From: Amblyomma americanum
Lineage: Eukaryota > Arthropoda > Arachnida > Ixodida > Ixodidae
Length of the DNA stretch: 64,000 nt
NCBI RefSeq assembly: GCF_052857255.1
Contig: NC_135505.1
Location: 27,656,499-27,720,498 of the forward strand
Direction of reading: 5' to 3'
How positions within the stretch are numbered: the stretch's first letter is position 1; each line of letters opens with the position of its first letter. Shown here one piece after another: positions 1 through 50,719 of this stretch. The translations under genes were made by a program, and so were the position numbers. The notes beneath the pieces were generated by a model, which searched no databases, was not told the DNA's origin, and was given only the letters and a program-made list of their open reading frames with translations.

Positions 1-150
1 CATCGCTCGCTGCGTTGTCCTTAACTTAAGCGCTAGGAACATACTTGAAATGACAGGAAACGGAACAGAATTGCGTTGTAAAGCCACCAGAGCTTTATAA
101 ATGTACAAGAATAGTAAAACTTAATAAAGGTTCTTGGAATATTACTAACA

Positions 151-395
151 CGACCGCAGCGGTCGCCAAGTAGTTGAGCATCCCGCCTCACATGCGGGAG
201 GTGCGGTGTTCGATTCCCAGTGCTGCCGGGTACCCACCGGTGATGCAATGAGTACAAGCTTTCCCCTTGCCTGGTGTCCGGCTTCACTGTGTTGAAATGT
301 TTGGAAAATGTGTCTTTGACCCCACCTTGAGTAGTCGAAATTGCCTTGTGCCATGGCGCTCTTTGGCCATAGATGATCTTGCATTATAAAAATCC
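151..395 (+). repeat. tRNA-headed SINE (family C)
   Basis: A tRNA-like head carries an A-box-like TAGTTGAGCATC and a B-box GTTCGATTCCC, followed by a GC-rich stem (GGTACCCACCGGTG) and an A/T-rich body ending near AATCCATTAC. The head does not complete a full cloverleaf followed by a Pol III terminator, so this is read as a SINE rather than a tRNA gene. A single copy is seen in the window. Confidence 0.5.
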
Positions 396-794
396 ATTAC
401 CATTGTAGCGCCATTTTGTAGCGGCCTTAGCGGCACGCACGAAGAGAAGGAAGAACCTTAAGCGCAAGCTGAGGAAACGCAGGAGGCGCTTTGCTGGAAA
501 CTAGGCGAGGCTGGGGCACTCTCAAATAAATTTGGCCGCACCGCATCTGGTACCACTGCGCGCCACATCATCATTAATTTTACTGACACGAATTATACAC
601 TCCGTGCTTCAAAATCTGACACGATTAACAAACAACCAACGTTAGGTTCAAAACACAGTGCTACAAAATGTAGAACAGGCATACTCGTCGTATACCTTCA
701 ATCCCTGCTGGCGTGGCAAGGGTGCATTCACATCACCCTTAAGATACGCGAAAAAATTTCCTTTCTGTTCAAGCTGATGTACATAATGCTATTA
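396..794. other. no gene recognised
   Basis: Intron or upstream sequence with no supported exon, repeat or RNA gene. Confidence 0.4.
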
Positions 795-1266
795 AGGCGA
801 AAGCCTTTAATGGCTCATGCGGTCGTCCGTCCGTTCGCACAGGGGGTCACACGTTTAACTCGGGAACTGAAAAGGATAGCAGAAAAAAATGGTTGTTTCA
901 GTTAGAGGAGGAAAAATAAACCTAGAAGCCGTTTGATGACTGTAGAGTAATTAATTAATTATAGGCAAAAATGTCTAATTTGTGTCGAAATAGCGCGGAC
1001 GTCGATATGGCCACGGGAACAGTGTGACGTCACATCCACCGGACGTCGTCACGGCATAGTGAAAATTGTGACAGAATGGTCGGAAAAACGTCAGATTTGT
1101 GTCAAATTAGATTTTAAAATGTGCAATTAAGCATAATTAACACCTAAGATCTCTTAAATGTGTATAATTTGGGTACCAATATAGACATGGGAACGGTGTG
1201 ACGTCACATTCACCGGAAGTCGTCATGGCATAGTGAAAATTGACACAGAAATGTCGGCTTTCGCCT
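795..1266. mobile_element. MITE-like repeat with AGGCGAAAGCC ends
   Basis: AGGCGAAAGCC at 795-805 and its exact reverse complement GGCTTTCGCCT at 1256-1266 bracket about 470 bp without coding capacity. Inside are two related direct units near 1005-1075 and 1185-1250. Each contains GTGTGACGTCACAT, a CCGGA(C/A)GTCGTCA stretch and GGCATAGTGAAAATTG. No target duplication was identified. A non-autonomous DNA element is the simplest reading. Confidence 0.4.
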
Positions 1267-3106
1267 CTCAACACTTTCGCTGCGAAAGTATCTCGTAGTT
1301 TTGTTAATCAGTAGTGAAGTATTAGCACCCCTGCATGCCCTCGCACATTGCCTGGGAAGTCGCAGCACATTGTCTTACCCTTCCCGCTAATCGTCGTCTA
1401 GTTCAAATGGGCGCAAAGCACAGCACTGAGTGTAATTTTTTTTTAGAAGACAAGGTTGGTCGTGTTTGTACCCAATGCTAATTATTTAGCCTTTTGACGA
1501 TGTGCTAGTTTTAATTTAGAAACTGATTCGTAGCATTGTAAGCTGTCCATCGATAACGATCACATATCGCTGAGAAACTGATATGCGCTCCGACTATTTT
1601 ACCAATACGCAAACCGCACCACTGATTCGAACAAATTACCGATTATTCTCGTATCTGTTTTGGCTCCAACCCTTCCCAGTAAGTTATTACGCATTGCTAC
1701 GTAAGATATGTAGTTTCGTTCGTAAAAACAAGCAATTAGAGCAACTGAACGCTAGGTCGAGCAACCTACAATATTCAAAATTGTGCGCCTTTTCTTATCA
1801 ATGTTCTTAGCTCTTCTTAACTCCTTTTTGTACTAGTTCATATTTTTAAAGGTCATCTTTGTTGTGCCCTGCTCAATTTAAGAACCCTTCACAAAGCTCC
1901 TGTCCGAATTGTTCTGAAGTCGATCCTTTATAAAAATTGCATTTTAACACTGTGAAATAAGAACAAAACAAGGATTTGGTTTGGGCTAGTTCGTTTCCTA
2001 CTATCAACAGATCAACCTAGCGCTTATCAACGGACACAATGAGAACACACAAAGAGCGCCCAACCTCGGTTGCGCTTTCACTGGTGTCCTTGTTTCTGCG
2101 CGCTAGATTAGGTGCTGAAAATCGAAAAATTGTCTCATTCTCAACACCAGCAGCCGCACTTTTGGCACTGCAGAAAGAGCTGCGTATTGAAGTAAAGAGC
2201 TCTGGATCGAAGGACAAGCCAGGTATACTCATATATCTCATCCTTAGGGACGAAGAGCCAATAAAATTGCTCTGCACGGAATTTGAGAATGAATAGAATC
2301 CAGGCCTCATTAAGGACCGTAGCAACTTGCTGCGGCTTGGCTTCACACTGACTGCTGTTGGTTTTGCTAGAGTGAAGTGCAGTTATGCCTCCTCTTTACA
2401 GTATTATGGGCCCCCCACGAGTCAAACCGAGAAAACCTGGACAAACGCTTCTAGTTCATGTGGCTGCCGAAGCAAGCTGCATGAAGCAGAACATAAGAAA
2501 TTACGGCATAAATTTTCAACCTTGAATACAACCCATTCATTTCCATGGCCCGCTGAAGTTGTCTTTCCGAGAGCAGGAAGGATTTATGTCAGATTCTGCG
2601 GTGTTAAAGAACAGTGGATCATTGGTATGAACATTTTCGGGCACCATTTCTATGCTTTCATTGGCTTCCCTCAATCACAGATAAAAATGTCCGTGTTGAG
2701 TTACGCACTGTTTGCCAGTGACTGCCGACAGATAGCTCTTGGTGATGTCCAGGACAGCTGGGCATGTTAAGTGTCTGGGTTTAAGATAAATAATGTTGAC
2801 TATATTCGCAAGCGTGGAAACATTCTGGAGAGTTCATAATGTTCTGTTCAGAAGGTGACTACTCAGTGGTATCAGATGAAGTATCATCTCAGCAGCCTCC
2901 TCGTAAGCTCGTTTTTATCGCTTCAAACCTTATTTTCTGAATATTTTATTCGGAAAAATTAAGGCAGCGCCTATGTTTTCGGACATGTATTATTCGGAAA
3001 AAGGTGCGTTCAGTGTGTGATTAAATACGGCAATCTCTCACTGTCTAATCGTTGTTGTCCGCCTCTTCTCCGGTTTTTGCGCCTCCGCGCTTTGGCGGTG
3101 CTGCAG
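1267..3106. other. no gene recognised (upstream intron)
   Basis: Open frames of 75-147 codons occur, but none shows a family motif or splice context. The exon with the first SLC13 SNT motif was looked for and not found here. GGACACAATGAGAACACAC near 2031-2052 resembles the ends of tick Penelope-type repeats, weakly. Confidence 0.35.
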
Positions 3107-41353
<38,247 letters not shown>

Positions 41354-41974
41354 GAGGCCGTCACCGCCTATGTAGCAAAAATGCGTAGTTTTCGTGGGGA
41401 GTTATCTAGGTTGATTTGCATAATTTTTTAAAATGTTTTCTGACAAATATTTTTAAAAGAAACGAAAATATGACTCACATCACTGAAAACAGCTCGCAGC
41501 GGCCATATTTGATATGCATACAGGTATATTGCCTTAAGACCTGTCGGTGACCGGCACACGTCTGGAGTGTCCAGAGCTGCGAGGAATCTGGATTCTTCCT
41601 TGGAGCCGCCATCCTGCCATCCAACATGGCAGCCACGTAAAGCGTTTTGTGCATGACTTCTGTTCTGTAGTCTTTTCAGTAGCAATATCAGTGTAACCAT
41701 ATGTAGGGCGATGTTAACTCTAGCGTACTCCATATACACACGGTGTAGGAAGTCACACGCTGGGTCCTAAAAAGCATAAATTTGTGCCCAAAATGGCAGC
41801 TAAGGCTCTCCTTCAAAGTTCACATCCTATACGGGATCTTAAGACTTAGCGCCCAAAGGCGCGTGGGTTATTTACATGGCCTGCGGCTGTCTAGGTGCCC
41901 CCTATGCACCCGCCGCTAAAGCTGAATGGATTTCTCATTCCGCTGCTGATTTCAAGCTCACGGAAGCTAATATC
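41354..41974. other. 3' flank of the SLC13-like gene
   Basis: Presumed 3' UTR and flank. No canonical AATAAA was found near the stop and there is no other gene. Confidence 0.35.
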
Positions 41975-42066
41975 TCCCGCGGCTGCTGCATTTCAGTGGG
42001 GGCGGAATGCTTAGCACGCCCGTGGGCTGTACAATAGCGTATGTTGAAGAATCCCAGGGGTACTAA
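41975..42066 (+). repeat. diverged SINE fragment
   Basis: GCGGCTGCTGCATTTCAGTG, ACGCCCGTGGGCTGT and GAAGAATCCCAGG follow the order of the SINE family A/B body, with many substitutions. Confidence 0.5.
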
Positions 42067-42511
42067 ATATAACCGGATTCGTCCACTAAGGCGTCCCTCA
42101 CATCTCAAATGTTGCTTCAGGACGTTCAATCGCGTGTACCAATACCGTTGCTCTCTACGCGGCTCTTACTGTGGCCCAACTGAGGAGGCGTTTCACAACA
42201 AGTGCGCTCTAGTTGACCTGGGCAAAAGAATGCTGAACAAGAGCAAGCGGCATTCACCAAGCGTCTATTCAGGCTGTCCTTATCGAAGGGGACCTCTACA
42301 GCAGTTTGAGAAACCTGCTGTGCATTTCAGGCCTACGCCAGGTTGGCTTTGACTGGCATTGCTATCAGCCTCAAGAAGCATTACAATAGTGCTGAACTAA
42401 GCTCGCTTACGTAAGCAAAGGTGAGCTTGCGTTTCCGTTAAATGGCAATCCCAAGGCCTTTTCTCACTTCGCCCCGTTGTCTCGGGGGGCTGGGGGTGGG
42501 GGGGGGGGGGG

Positions 42512-42770
42512 GCTATGCTTCAGCTACTGAATTTCGACAGAGGCATAAGGCGAGGACGCTAGTGTGCTGTGCGATGTCATTGTATGTTAATCATCGGAGT
42601 CGGTCGAAATCATTCCGAAGCCCGCCACTTATACGGCGTACTATTCGCTCTTTTCTTTCACTTCCACACTTCCACCTTTATTCTTTCCCTCAGAGCGTGG
42701 TTGAAGTCTCCACCGAGAGGTGAGACGGTTACTGGACCTTCTTTTTTTCATCATAACCAATTGATTTCTT
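42512..42770 (+). repeat. diverged SINE family A copy
   Basis: GAATTTCGACAGAGGCATAA, GTGTGCTGTGCGATGTCATT, GTCGGTCGAAATCATTCCG and the end CATCATAACCAATT. It is preceded by a poly(G) run at about 42494-42512. Confidence 0.65.
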
Positions 42771-42789
42771 CTTCCTATAATCGTCGCAG

Positions 42790-43854
42790 TCATCTGCCAT
42801 AGAGGTCTCTATTACCTCGGTGTTTAGCGGTGTCGATGGTGAAGTGCCAAATATTTCTCTCCGGTTGGTGCGTGGTAGGCTCATACGTGTGGCACCAAGC
42901 ATTTACAGAACTAAAAAAGTCGACAAATAGTGACACCAACCGATATTTGTCAGCAGCCCAACATTTCGATACCAGCTCGGTTACTTCTTCAGGGGCGACT
43001 GAGAAGTGAGCGAACAGCAGCAGGGAGCGGTCTTCGCTTTCCTGTTGTTGTCGCGTGGTGAAGGCCATTAACATAGGCGCAGAGAAGGGTTCCCGAAAAC
43101 GTGTTTACAGTCGCCTTCAACTTACTCCTCCTACTTGTTCTTTTCGTTCGAAAATGCGCCTCATCAAGCACAAGAGGAACTAAGAAATCGGCAATGACTG
43201 GGAATAGTTTCGCAAGCTCTGAGTCAACTAAGCTGTTTTGAGTATGTGTAAAGTTCAGGAAAATATCCGTCAAAGCTACACGATGAGTAAGATCAAAGCA
43301 GGAAAAATGTTCGGCTGAAATGCTTGAGCAAGCCTGAGCCGAAAAGCCGTAGTATTCCAGAAAAGGCAAGCTTGTCATTTAGAAGAGAACAAAACGAAGC
43401 GAAATATGCCTTTTGGTCGAAATCGAACAGCCCACCGAAACTTTATGCTTCCTGCTTAAAGTTGGACTGGAGTGGTTGCGAAATGCAGCCGTTCCTCGGG
43501 ACGGGTGACGCCTTATTTGGTTGAAGCAGGGCACATCGTCGAGTGCACTATATTACGTACTGGAAACAGTACGTAATACGAACACAGCAGCTATGGCAGC
43601 CAAAGCAGTATTGCTTGAGTACATGAAGGTAAACGGCTGCTCACAAGAATCTTGATGACTCGGAAGGTCACCTTAAGGCACTGAAAGGGACACTGAGGAC
43701 ATTCGTTAGGTTTATATTCAAAAAATAAGGAAGGATGGTGAAATAGAGAGTTCACAAGGAACGGCACTAACAATCCTGCTCTAAATAGCGACTGCGCGCA
43801 TTCTTTAGTGCAGCTTGTAGATAGTGTATAACTTGTTACTGACGCTAGCCTACA
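42790..43854. other. unassigned open frames on minus strand
   Basis: Two minus frames (42790-43074, 94 codons; 42989-43378, 129 codons) overlap. They look protein-like in composition (EEVTELVSKCW, LVSLFVDFF; AKLFPVIADFLVPLVLDEA), but I recognise no family. They could be halves of a frameshifted retroelement ORF. The rest of the interval shows nothing. Confidence 0.25.
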
Positions 43855-44410
43855 TCTACCACCTAAGACGTCTTGTGGTGCTAATGGCATCCCTGTTTTC
43901 TTCGTTAAGAGCTGCAGCGACGCCCTGGAATCACTTCTACATGAAATATTTTGAACTTCTCTTTGCACGAGAACGTTTCCGCTCTCGTATAGTTTTTTAA
44001 AGCCGGAGCACGCACTGCTCCCATACACTTCAGGCTTATATCCCTTCTGGCTTCGCTGGCTAAGGAGATTGAAATAGTGATTCACTCACAGCTGTCATTT
44101 GTTTTAAAAAGCCACCTACATGACTATCAGCATGATTTTCCAGCCGGTCGTTCAGTTGAAACTAACCTTGTACTTTTTTCTAATAGTGTTGCACCTGCAG
44201 TCTTCTCTCAAAAGCAGTTTGACACTGTTTATTTTGATCGCATCGACGCCTTCGATGTAGCGGATCGTTGCTTTCTGCTTGAAAAATTATCAAACTATGC
44301 TATTTGTAAGTCCTATTGCAACTCTTTGCTATCTACCTACAAGATGGAGAGAGCTTCGGGATCTAGGGTGGCCCCCTATAGTGTGGCATCTTGGGTTTCA
44401 CAGTGATCTA
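43855..44410 (+). pseudogene. LINE RT fragment (third LINE type)
   Basis: Plus-strand frames with DGIPVFFVKSCSDALE, IVIHSQLSFVLKSHLHDYQH, RSVETNLVLFSN, FDTVYFDRIDAFDVADRCFL and KLSNYAIC. These are RT motifs 0-3 of a Jockey/R1-like LINE. Stops and frameshifts are present. The palm catalytic motif is missing, and it is cut off near the Penelope-like element. Confidence 0.6.
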
Positions 44411-44568
44411 CCTTGAATTCTCTGCTATGCAATCTGTTCATCAGACTCACGAAGTTGTTGCTCACTCTAAGATGTCCCAAAAGTGTGACGACCTAAAGAT
44501 TTTCAGCATAATCCGCTTCCTTCGTGACCGTAGCTTAATCGAAGACATTAAAACAGATGCTTGGGCGA

Positions 44569-46717
44569 GTTGGTACGACATATTCCTGAAAAACAGCGCA
44601 AACTTGAACACGAAAAGAAGGAAGGCAACAGACGGGCGCTGACTTACAACTGAAATTTTATTGCTGGGAGCAGGGAAATAAATAGGTGCCACCATAAAAC
44701 AAAAAGAAGCACAACACTCAGAATTCATTCACATCACCGAGGAAGCCATCGCTATGTCACTTGCGTGTGGTTAAAAAGTCAAGTTCTTTGCATGAAATTG
44801 TCAATGAGGGGCTGCTGACACATGTATCTGCTGATCTGGCGATTGTATCGGTTTCGATGATTTCACGGGTTAGCTGATTCGTGTGCTTACTTATCACCTT
44901 GGTCTTCTTGAAGTTGGGACGGCAATTCTTCTTTCGCAATCTCTACAATTAATGGCCAGATGCCCTTTCACGGTTTTATACACGTTGTTGTTGTGTTCTC
45001 CGAGGCGTTCGTTAAGGCATCTACCTGTCTGGCAAATATATTGTTTGCCGCATGTTAGTGGAATGGCATACACAACACCTTCTTGGCAAGCTACGAAACG
45101 GTTCTCGTGATTAATGGTACATTCTTTCTCGACACAGGGTGAATTAACTTTTTTACAAATCTTAGCTAGCTTATCGGGAGCCGCGAAGACGACTCTAACA
45201 TTTCCACGCTTGCCAATCTTTTTCAGCCTGTGTGCGAAACGGTGAATGTAGGGAACCACGGTAGTCTTTTCTTTTTCCTTGTTAACGGGATTAGCCGGTT
45301 TTTCTTTTTCTAAGAACCTTGGAAGGATGGATTCCGATATAGCGACGAGCAGTTGTTTGGGGTACCCAGCCCTCAATAGTTGTTGGGTTTGGTGTTCGAG
45401 ACTGTTTTGTATTGAATGAAAGCAAGATTTACTTAGAGCACTGGTGAAGCAAGACATAGCTACGGCACGCTTTACCAGTTTTGTTTGACAGGAAGTGTAA
45501 GGAAGCAATGGCTTATTACTGCGCGTTTCGTACGACCAGCAACTGTGGTTCTGCTCAAAAGTGAGTTTTAGGTCCAGAAATCTGATGGCCAGATTTTGAG
45601 GCTCTTCACTAGTCAAATTTAGTGGAAAACAACAGTGTTCAAAAATACTTTGGGTTTGTGAGAATACGGCATTGAAATCATGGACGTCGGTATCTAACAA
45701 GACTAGAAAATCGTCAACATAACGGAAACATTGCAGCACCTTGGACCTTCTTAACTGTTCTTTGAGAATTCTGTCCTTTTTTGCTAGGTATAGGTCACTG
45801 AGCACAGGCGCTATACAAGAACCAATGCAAACGCTTTGATTTTGTAAGAAAATCTCGTCATTCCAGGTGGTGAAAGTAGATTCTAAATACAATTTTAGTA
45901 GCTCTAAAAACCCTCCTATGGAGAGACCTGCTTCATTTTGGAATGAAACGATGCCGTGCTTGTCAATACATTCCTCGATACATGAAAGGAGTTCGTCATG
46001 CGGCAGTTAGTAATATAGGCCTTTTACATCAAAGGAGCAGGCGAAGAGTCCTTTGTTATTATGATTTTCCAAAAATTGGATTACGTCCTGCGAATTTATC
46101 ACCTGATACGGGTCGTCTAAGGACAGAGAGTTTAAAATCATCTTAAGAAATACTGCAACAGACTTTTGCCATGTACCGATCTCAGAAACTATTACACGAA
46201 ATGGGACATCAGGCTTATGGGTTTTCGCACTGAAGAAAAGCTGTAAACTGAGTCCTTTCGTTTTTCTTATTCATTTTTTTAATGCTTCCAGGTTAAGGCG
46301 TTTACAAACTTTCTTGGCATTCGATTTGGCCTTGGCCAAAGAAATCTTCCGAGCACTGAAGGAGGAAATAATAGCTTCCTGACCTTTGGATAGGTAAAGT
46401 TGAGACAGAAGCACAAGGAAACCCCCTTCCTTGTCGCGGGAAGTAAACACAGTGAATGTTCCTTCAAGTATGACACAGTTCTTCTGTCTGGAATCGCGCT
46501 CACCGGGACGTTGCACGGCAGCAATGCGTCCACTCCTTCGGACACGCACCTATCGGATTCGGCTACGGGTGCCAACCTGGAGACTTGCCTCACCATGCTC
46601 AGAAGTTAATGTTGCGATCTCTTGGGTTCCGTGGCGTACTTCGGCCCTTGGGAAAGAACACGGCGCACATCCTTGGGGAGTGATACGTTGCCGGCGGTGT
46701 GGATGATGTTGTCCATC
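44569..46717 (-). mobile_element. Penelope-like element, minus copy (nearly complete)
   Basis: One half of a head-to-head inverted pair. It encodes an N-terminal region (HTAGNVSLPKDVRRVLSQG, LLSMVRQVSRLAP), RT and a C-terminal GIY-YIG endonuclease, followed by a 3' end (44569-44756) that is mirrored at 48034-48208. Confidence 0.88.
44757..46549 (-). pseudogene. Penelope-like RT + GIY-YIG endonuclease, minus copy, broken
   Basis: A retroelement polyprotein. RT motifs are FFSAKTHKPDVPFRVIV, FACSFDVKGLYY, IGSCIAPVLSDLYLA and the catalytic YVDDFLVLL (intact). The endonuclease has VVYAIPLTCGKQYI..TGRCLNERLGEH, preceded by Cys/His residues that may bind zinc. In this copy the YIG glycine is Cys (QYICQTG). 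The frame is interrupted by TGA 46271-46273 (after LEALKK), TAA 46007-46009 (after GLYY, where the partner has TCA) and a frameshift near 44,930. The last codons continue in another frame (44757-44939), ending LDFLTTRK. The N-terminal region upstream of 46,549 is also shifted. Confidence 0.85.
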
Positions 46718-48208
46718 TTTGGAAAAGCATAATAACATAGGACTCTTAGCCTGCTCTTTTGATGTAAAAGACCTATATTACTCACTGCCGCATGACGAAC
46801 TCCTTTCATGTATCGTGGAATGTATTGACAAGCACGGCATCGTTGCATTCCAAAATGAAGCAGCTCTCTCCATAGGAGGGTTTTTAGAGCTACTAAAATT
46901 GTATTTAGAATCTACTTTCATCACCTGGAATGACGAGATTTTCTTACAAAATCAAAGCGTTTGCATTGCTTCTTGTATAGCGCCTGTGCTCAGTGACCTA
47001 TATCTAGCAAAAAAGGACAGAATCCTCAAAGAACAGTTAAGATGGTCCAAGGTGCTGCAATGTTTCCGTTATGTTGACAATTTTCTAGTCTTGTTAGATA
47101 CCGACGTCCATGATTTCAATGCCGTATTCTCACAAACCAAAAGTATTTTTGAACAATGTTGTTTTCCACTAAATTTCACTAGTGAAGAGCCTCAAAATCT
47201 GGCCATCAGATTTCTTGACCTAAAACTCACTTTTGAGCAGAACCACAGTTGCTGGTCGTACGAACCGCGCAGTAATAAGCCATTGCTTCCTTACACTTCC
47301 TGTCAAACAAAACTGGTAAAGCGTGCCGTAGCTATGTCTTGCTTCACCAGTGCTCTAAGTAAATCTTGCTTTCATTCAATACAAAACAGTCTCGAACACC
47401 AAACCCAACGACTATTGAGGGCTGGGTATCCCAAACAACTGCTCGTCGCTATATCGGAATCCATTCTTCCAAGGTTGTTAGAAAAAGAAAAACCGGCTAA
47501 TCCCGTTAACAAGGAAAAAGAAGACTACCGTGGTTCCCTACATTCACCGTTTCGCACACAGGCTGAAAACGATTGGCAAGCGTGGAAATGTTAGAGTCGT
47601 CTTCTCGGCTCCCGATAAGCTAGTTAAGATTTGTAAAAAAGTTAATTCACCGTATGTCGAGAAAGAATGTACCATTAATCACGAGAACCGTTTCGTAGCT
47701 TGCCAAGAAGGTGTTGTGTATGCCATTCCGCTAACATGCGGCAAACAATATATTGGCCAGACAGGCAGATGCCTTAACGAACGCCTCAGAGAACACAACA
47801 AAAACGTGTATAACACCGTGAAAGGGCATCTGGCCATTCATTGTAGAGATTGCGAAAAGAAGAATTGCCGTCCCAACTTCAAGAAGACCAAGGTGATAAG
47901 TAAGCACACGAATCAGCTAACCCGTGAAATCATCGAAACCGATACAATCGCCAGATCAGCAGATACATGTGTCAGCAGCCCCTCATTGACAATTTCATGC
48001 AAAGAACTTGACTTTTTAACCACACGCAAGTGACATAGCGATGGCTTCCTCGGTGATGTGAATGAATTCTGAGTGTTGTGCTTCTTTTTGTTTTATGGTG
48101 GCACCTATTTATTTCCCTGCTCCCAGCAATAAAAATTCAGTTGTAAGTCAGCGCCCGTCTGTTGTCTTCCTTCTGTCCGTGTTCAAGTTTGCGCTGTTTT
48201 TCAGGAAT
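46718..48208 (+). mobile_element. Penelope-like element, plus copy (5'-truncated)
   Basis: The mirror image of the minus copy, starting inside RT just before LLACSFDVKDLYYSLPHDEL and ending at the same 3' sequence, GCGCTGTTTTTCAGGAATT. The junction with the minus copy is at about 46,717 with no spacer. Confidence 0.88.
46719..48033 (+). pseudogene. Penelope-like RT + GIY-YIG, plus copy, frameshifted
   Basis: RT is open from 46719 to about 47520 (SFDVKDLYYSLPHDELLSCI, IASCIAPVLSDLYLA), but the catalytic motif is YVDNFLVLL: Asn replaces the second Asp. A 2-nt deletion relative to the minus copy (GAAAAAGAAGACT against GAAAAAGAAAAGACT) shifts the frame near 47,521. The endonuclease continues in the next frame (47530-48033) with an intact QYIGQTGRCLNERLREH and the C-terminus SPSLTISCKELDFLTTRK. 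Confidence 0.85.
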
Positions 48209-48214
48209 TAATCC

Positions 48215-50464
48215 AAGAGGTTGTGAACTCTGTGCACATGTGGTATTCGTCAAACAAGTTAACTCGAAGGCAAATATTACGGTCATGATATCGTTTACGC
48301 GCAAGTCTTATTGCACTGAATTTGTGATGCTCTCAGCAATCAGGCGATTATAAGGGTTTCGGTTGTTTGCGGCTTTGGGGTCAATTTAAATGCTAACTTG
48401 TGCTTTTCAGCCCATATGCTAGAGATCCAGAGAAAAGACGGCGAGTGCTTGGCATGTGGACGCGTGTGTGCAGGGCTCTACGCATTACTTCATGGTATGT
48501 TGCCCTGTACTGGAGCCTTGTCCTGCTTAGACTTGTGACTGCTTTCGTTGTACGGAATTCGATCTGCCGCACCTCTTCGCAGACCTTCGAAAATGCGCAG
48601 AAACGGTTTGTCAGGATTGACATGGATCGTGCGGTCTCGTTATCTCCTCCCCGGGACAATGACAGGGCTGCCCTGCGCTTTTTTTCACTAACCAACATGG
48701 ATACTAGATGGCACTCGCGAGACATTGTCTTCATCTTCTAGTGTTAACATGGACACATTGACTGTACGCACCTGAACACCCATGCACCAGTTTACTGTCT
48801 TCTCTTGGCTCTCCTCACTGAACCCTGGCCTTTCCCGGCGCGAGTATGTGCCATATCTCTAAGGCAACAACAACAACAACCTGAGCATTAACCAAGATTC
48901 GGATGCCTCGATGGCCCATGCGACAAAATGGTGTGCTTGCAGTGCACTCTTCTAACTAAATTCTATCGCGCGAATGATGGACACGTCTAACCCCATGGCA
49001 CCATGCGAACCTTATTTATTTTAACAGGATTTTAACTCTTTCAGGTTTCGCGTGCTGTGCTCCCAGGGACTCCAACACCTTTTGACTGTTATCTCTTTTC
49101 ACTGTTAACACTATCTATCATTCACTGTCGTTGTCCTCGTCTTCGTCGCTTTCATTGGTCTTTTATCATTTTGATCTTTTAATTATTGTTTTTCCCACAG
49201 CTCTGAGTTCATCTTTGTGAAATGGCTTTGACTGTTAGTGGATACCTTTCACTAATTAATTAAGCAGTCGTGCCCCGCCGTCTTTCGCCCGCGGCGAGAC
49301 TAAGCGACGGCGGATATCTCTGCCCGCTGACCATGCCGAAGCCCGGAGCCAACTCAGTTCTGCAGTGCGTGTTCCGTATGCGGTCGCCTACAGTGCAAGG
49401 ACCGCAACAGAAGAACTCAAAAATCACATCGCACAGAAGCGCAATCATAGCCAATTTTTCCGCCTTTTGATCGTGCAATCTTGTACCATTAAGCCCAAAT
49501 TGCCATATATCTCAAATGAGGACAACTCTAGCGAATCTTTGCTCTGAGTAAATATCAATTCCATGGAAACTTCTGGGTGCGCTGATATTTTACCGGCTGC
49601 GAATGACGAATTTATTGTCAAAAGGTTTCATTTAAAACTTAAAATTCATAATTCATGATTCAGAAACTGGCACGCTGGCCGGGTTCCAACCGGCATTGCG
49701 TACTTCGTCTTGTTATTTTTTCTACGCTGCAACTATACTTTTCAAATATCTAATTTGTTAGTGTCCTCATGCGCAGATGTTTACACAACGTGGTGAAAGT
49801 AATCCTAAAGGTTGACGAGTTATTTGTGACATAAGTAGAAGCCAGGCGGACATGGGAGGCTACAGTTGTAGACCACTTTTAGAGACATTATATTCAACAC
49901 TCTACTGCAGAGTAGGACAAAATGCAGTATAGTTTTGTCCTCTCTCTGTTGCCTTGTGTCGTTATGGTTATTGCTCTTAATAACGCCAGAGGATTCTCTG
50001 TTAATCAAAGTTTGCTGTGTAACACAGCTGAAAACTGTTCCACGGCCACAGGAGAAACTCCTTTCGTATCGTATAAAAGACACTAAGGCAGAGAAAGTCG
50101 CGGCCTGAATACTATGAGTACTATACTTTTGCTTGCGTTTTATTCTCTGGGATGGTACCTATGACATTATCGTGCATGCGGAATTACTGCGGAAATGCAT
50201 GTTGAGTTGTGTCCGCGCAGAAGAAATGGTTTAAAACAGAAATCATACGCAACAGTTTTGGACAAAACAATTTTCAGCGGGAAATCGCTTATGAACGCAA
50301 TTTTAATATACAATATAAGATACGACTATAAAACTCAAAATATCTGCGGATTACCCGATGGCAGTCTTGCTTTTGTTTGTGTATTCAGGTTTTTGCTAAC
50401 GTCAAAAGCGTTCTCCATTTGTTTCCTTTGGCAGTCCTAACTGTTCGATGAGATCCATGGAAAC
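48215..50464. other. no gene recognised
   Basis: An open frame of 113 codons exists on both strands at 48393-48741, so neither is convincing. An AAC microsatellite lies near 48868-48881. The GC-rich stretch 49262-49420 has no recognised motif. Confidence 0.35.
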
Positions 50465-50580
50465 ACTTTAAAATAAATATTTTACTACACATCAGAAGAA
50501 TGGACCATTACCTTCAATATTGCCATAACAGTAGCTTGCAATTTTTCAATTTTCAAAATTTTTATTCGGAAAATTTGGAC
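50465..50580 (-). repeat. unnamed interspersed repeat, partial minus copy
   Basis: The minus strand reads AAAAATTTTGAAAATTGAAAAATTG, then CTGTTATGGCAATATTGAAGGTAATGGTCCATTCTTC and GTGTAGTAAAATA. These are the first blocks of the repeat at 33895 and 52480. Confidence 0.5.
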
Positions 50581-50719
50581 ATGATATCTAAGAAGTTCCG
50601 GCTTCAGTTGCAAGCCACGATCAAGGGCTAATCAGCCAATGTCCAGCTTAGTTCAAGTGGGGCATCGAAACGTGCTGCTTGCAGGGCGCCTTGGCTCAGT
50701 CTTGCGAACACCTTGTACA

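Noticed and set aside
2327..2770. 147-codon frame as missing 5' exon
   Set aside because: No SNT motif or SLC13 helix pattern; begins at a non-ATG codon.
48393..48741. 113-codon frames on both strands
   Set aside because: Both strands are open over the same span and neither shows a motif.
48868..48881. Short AAC run as a functional signal
   Set aside because: Simple microsatellite of a few units.
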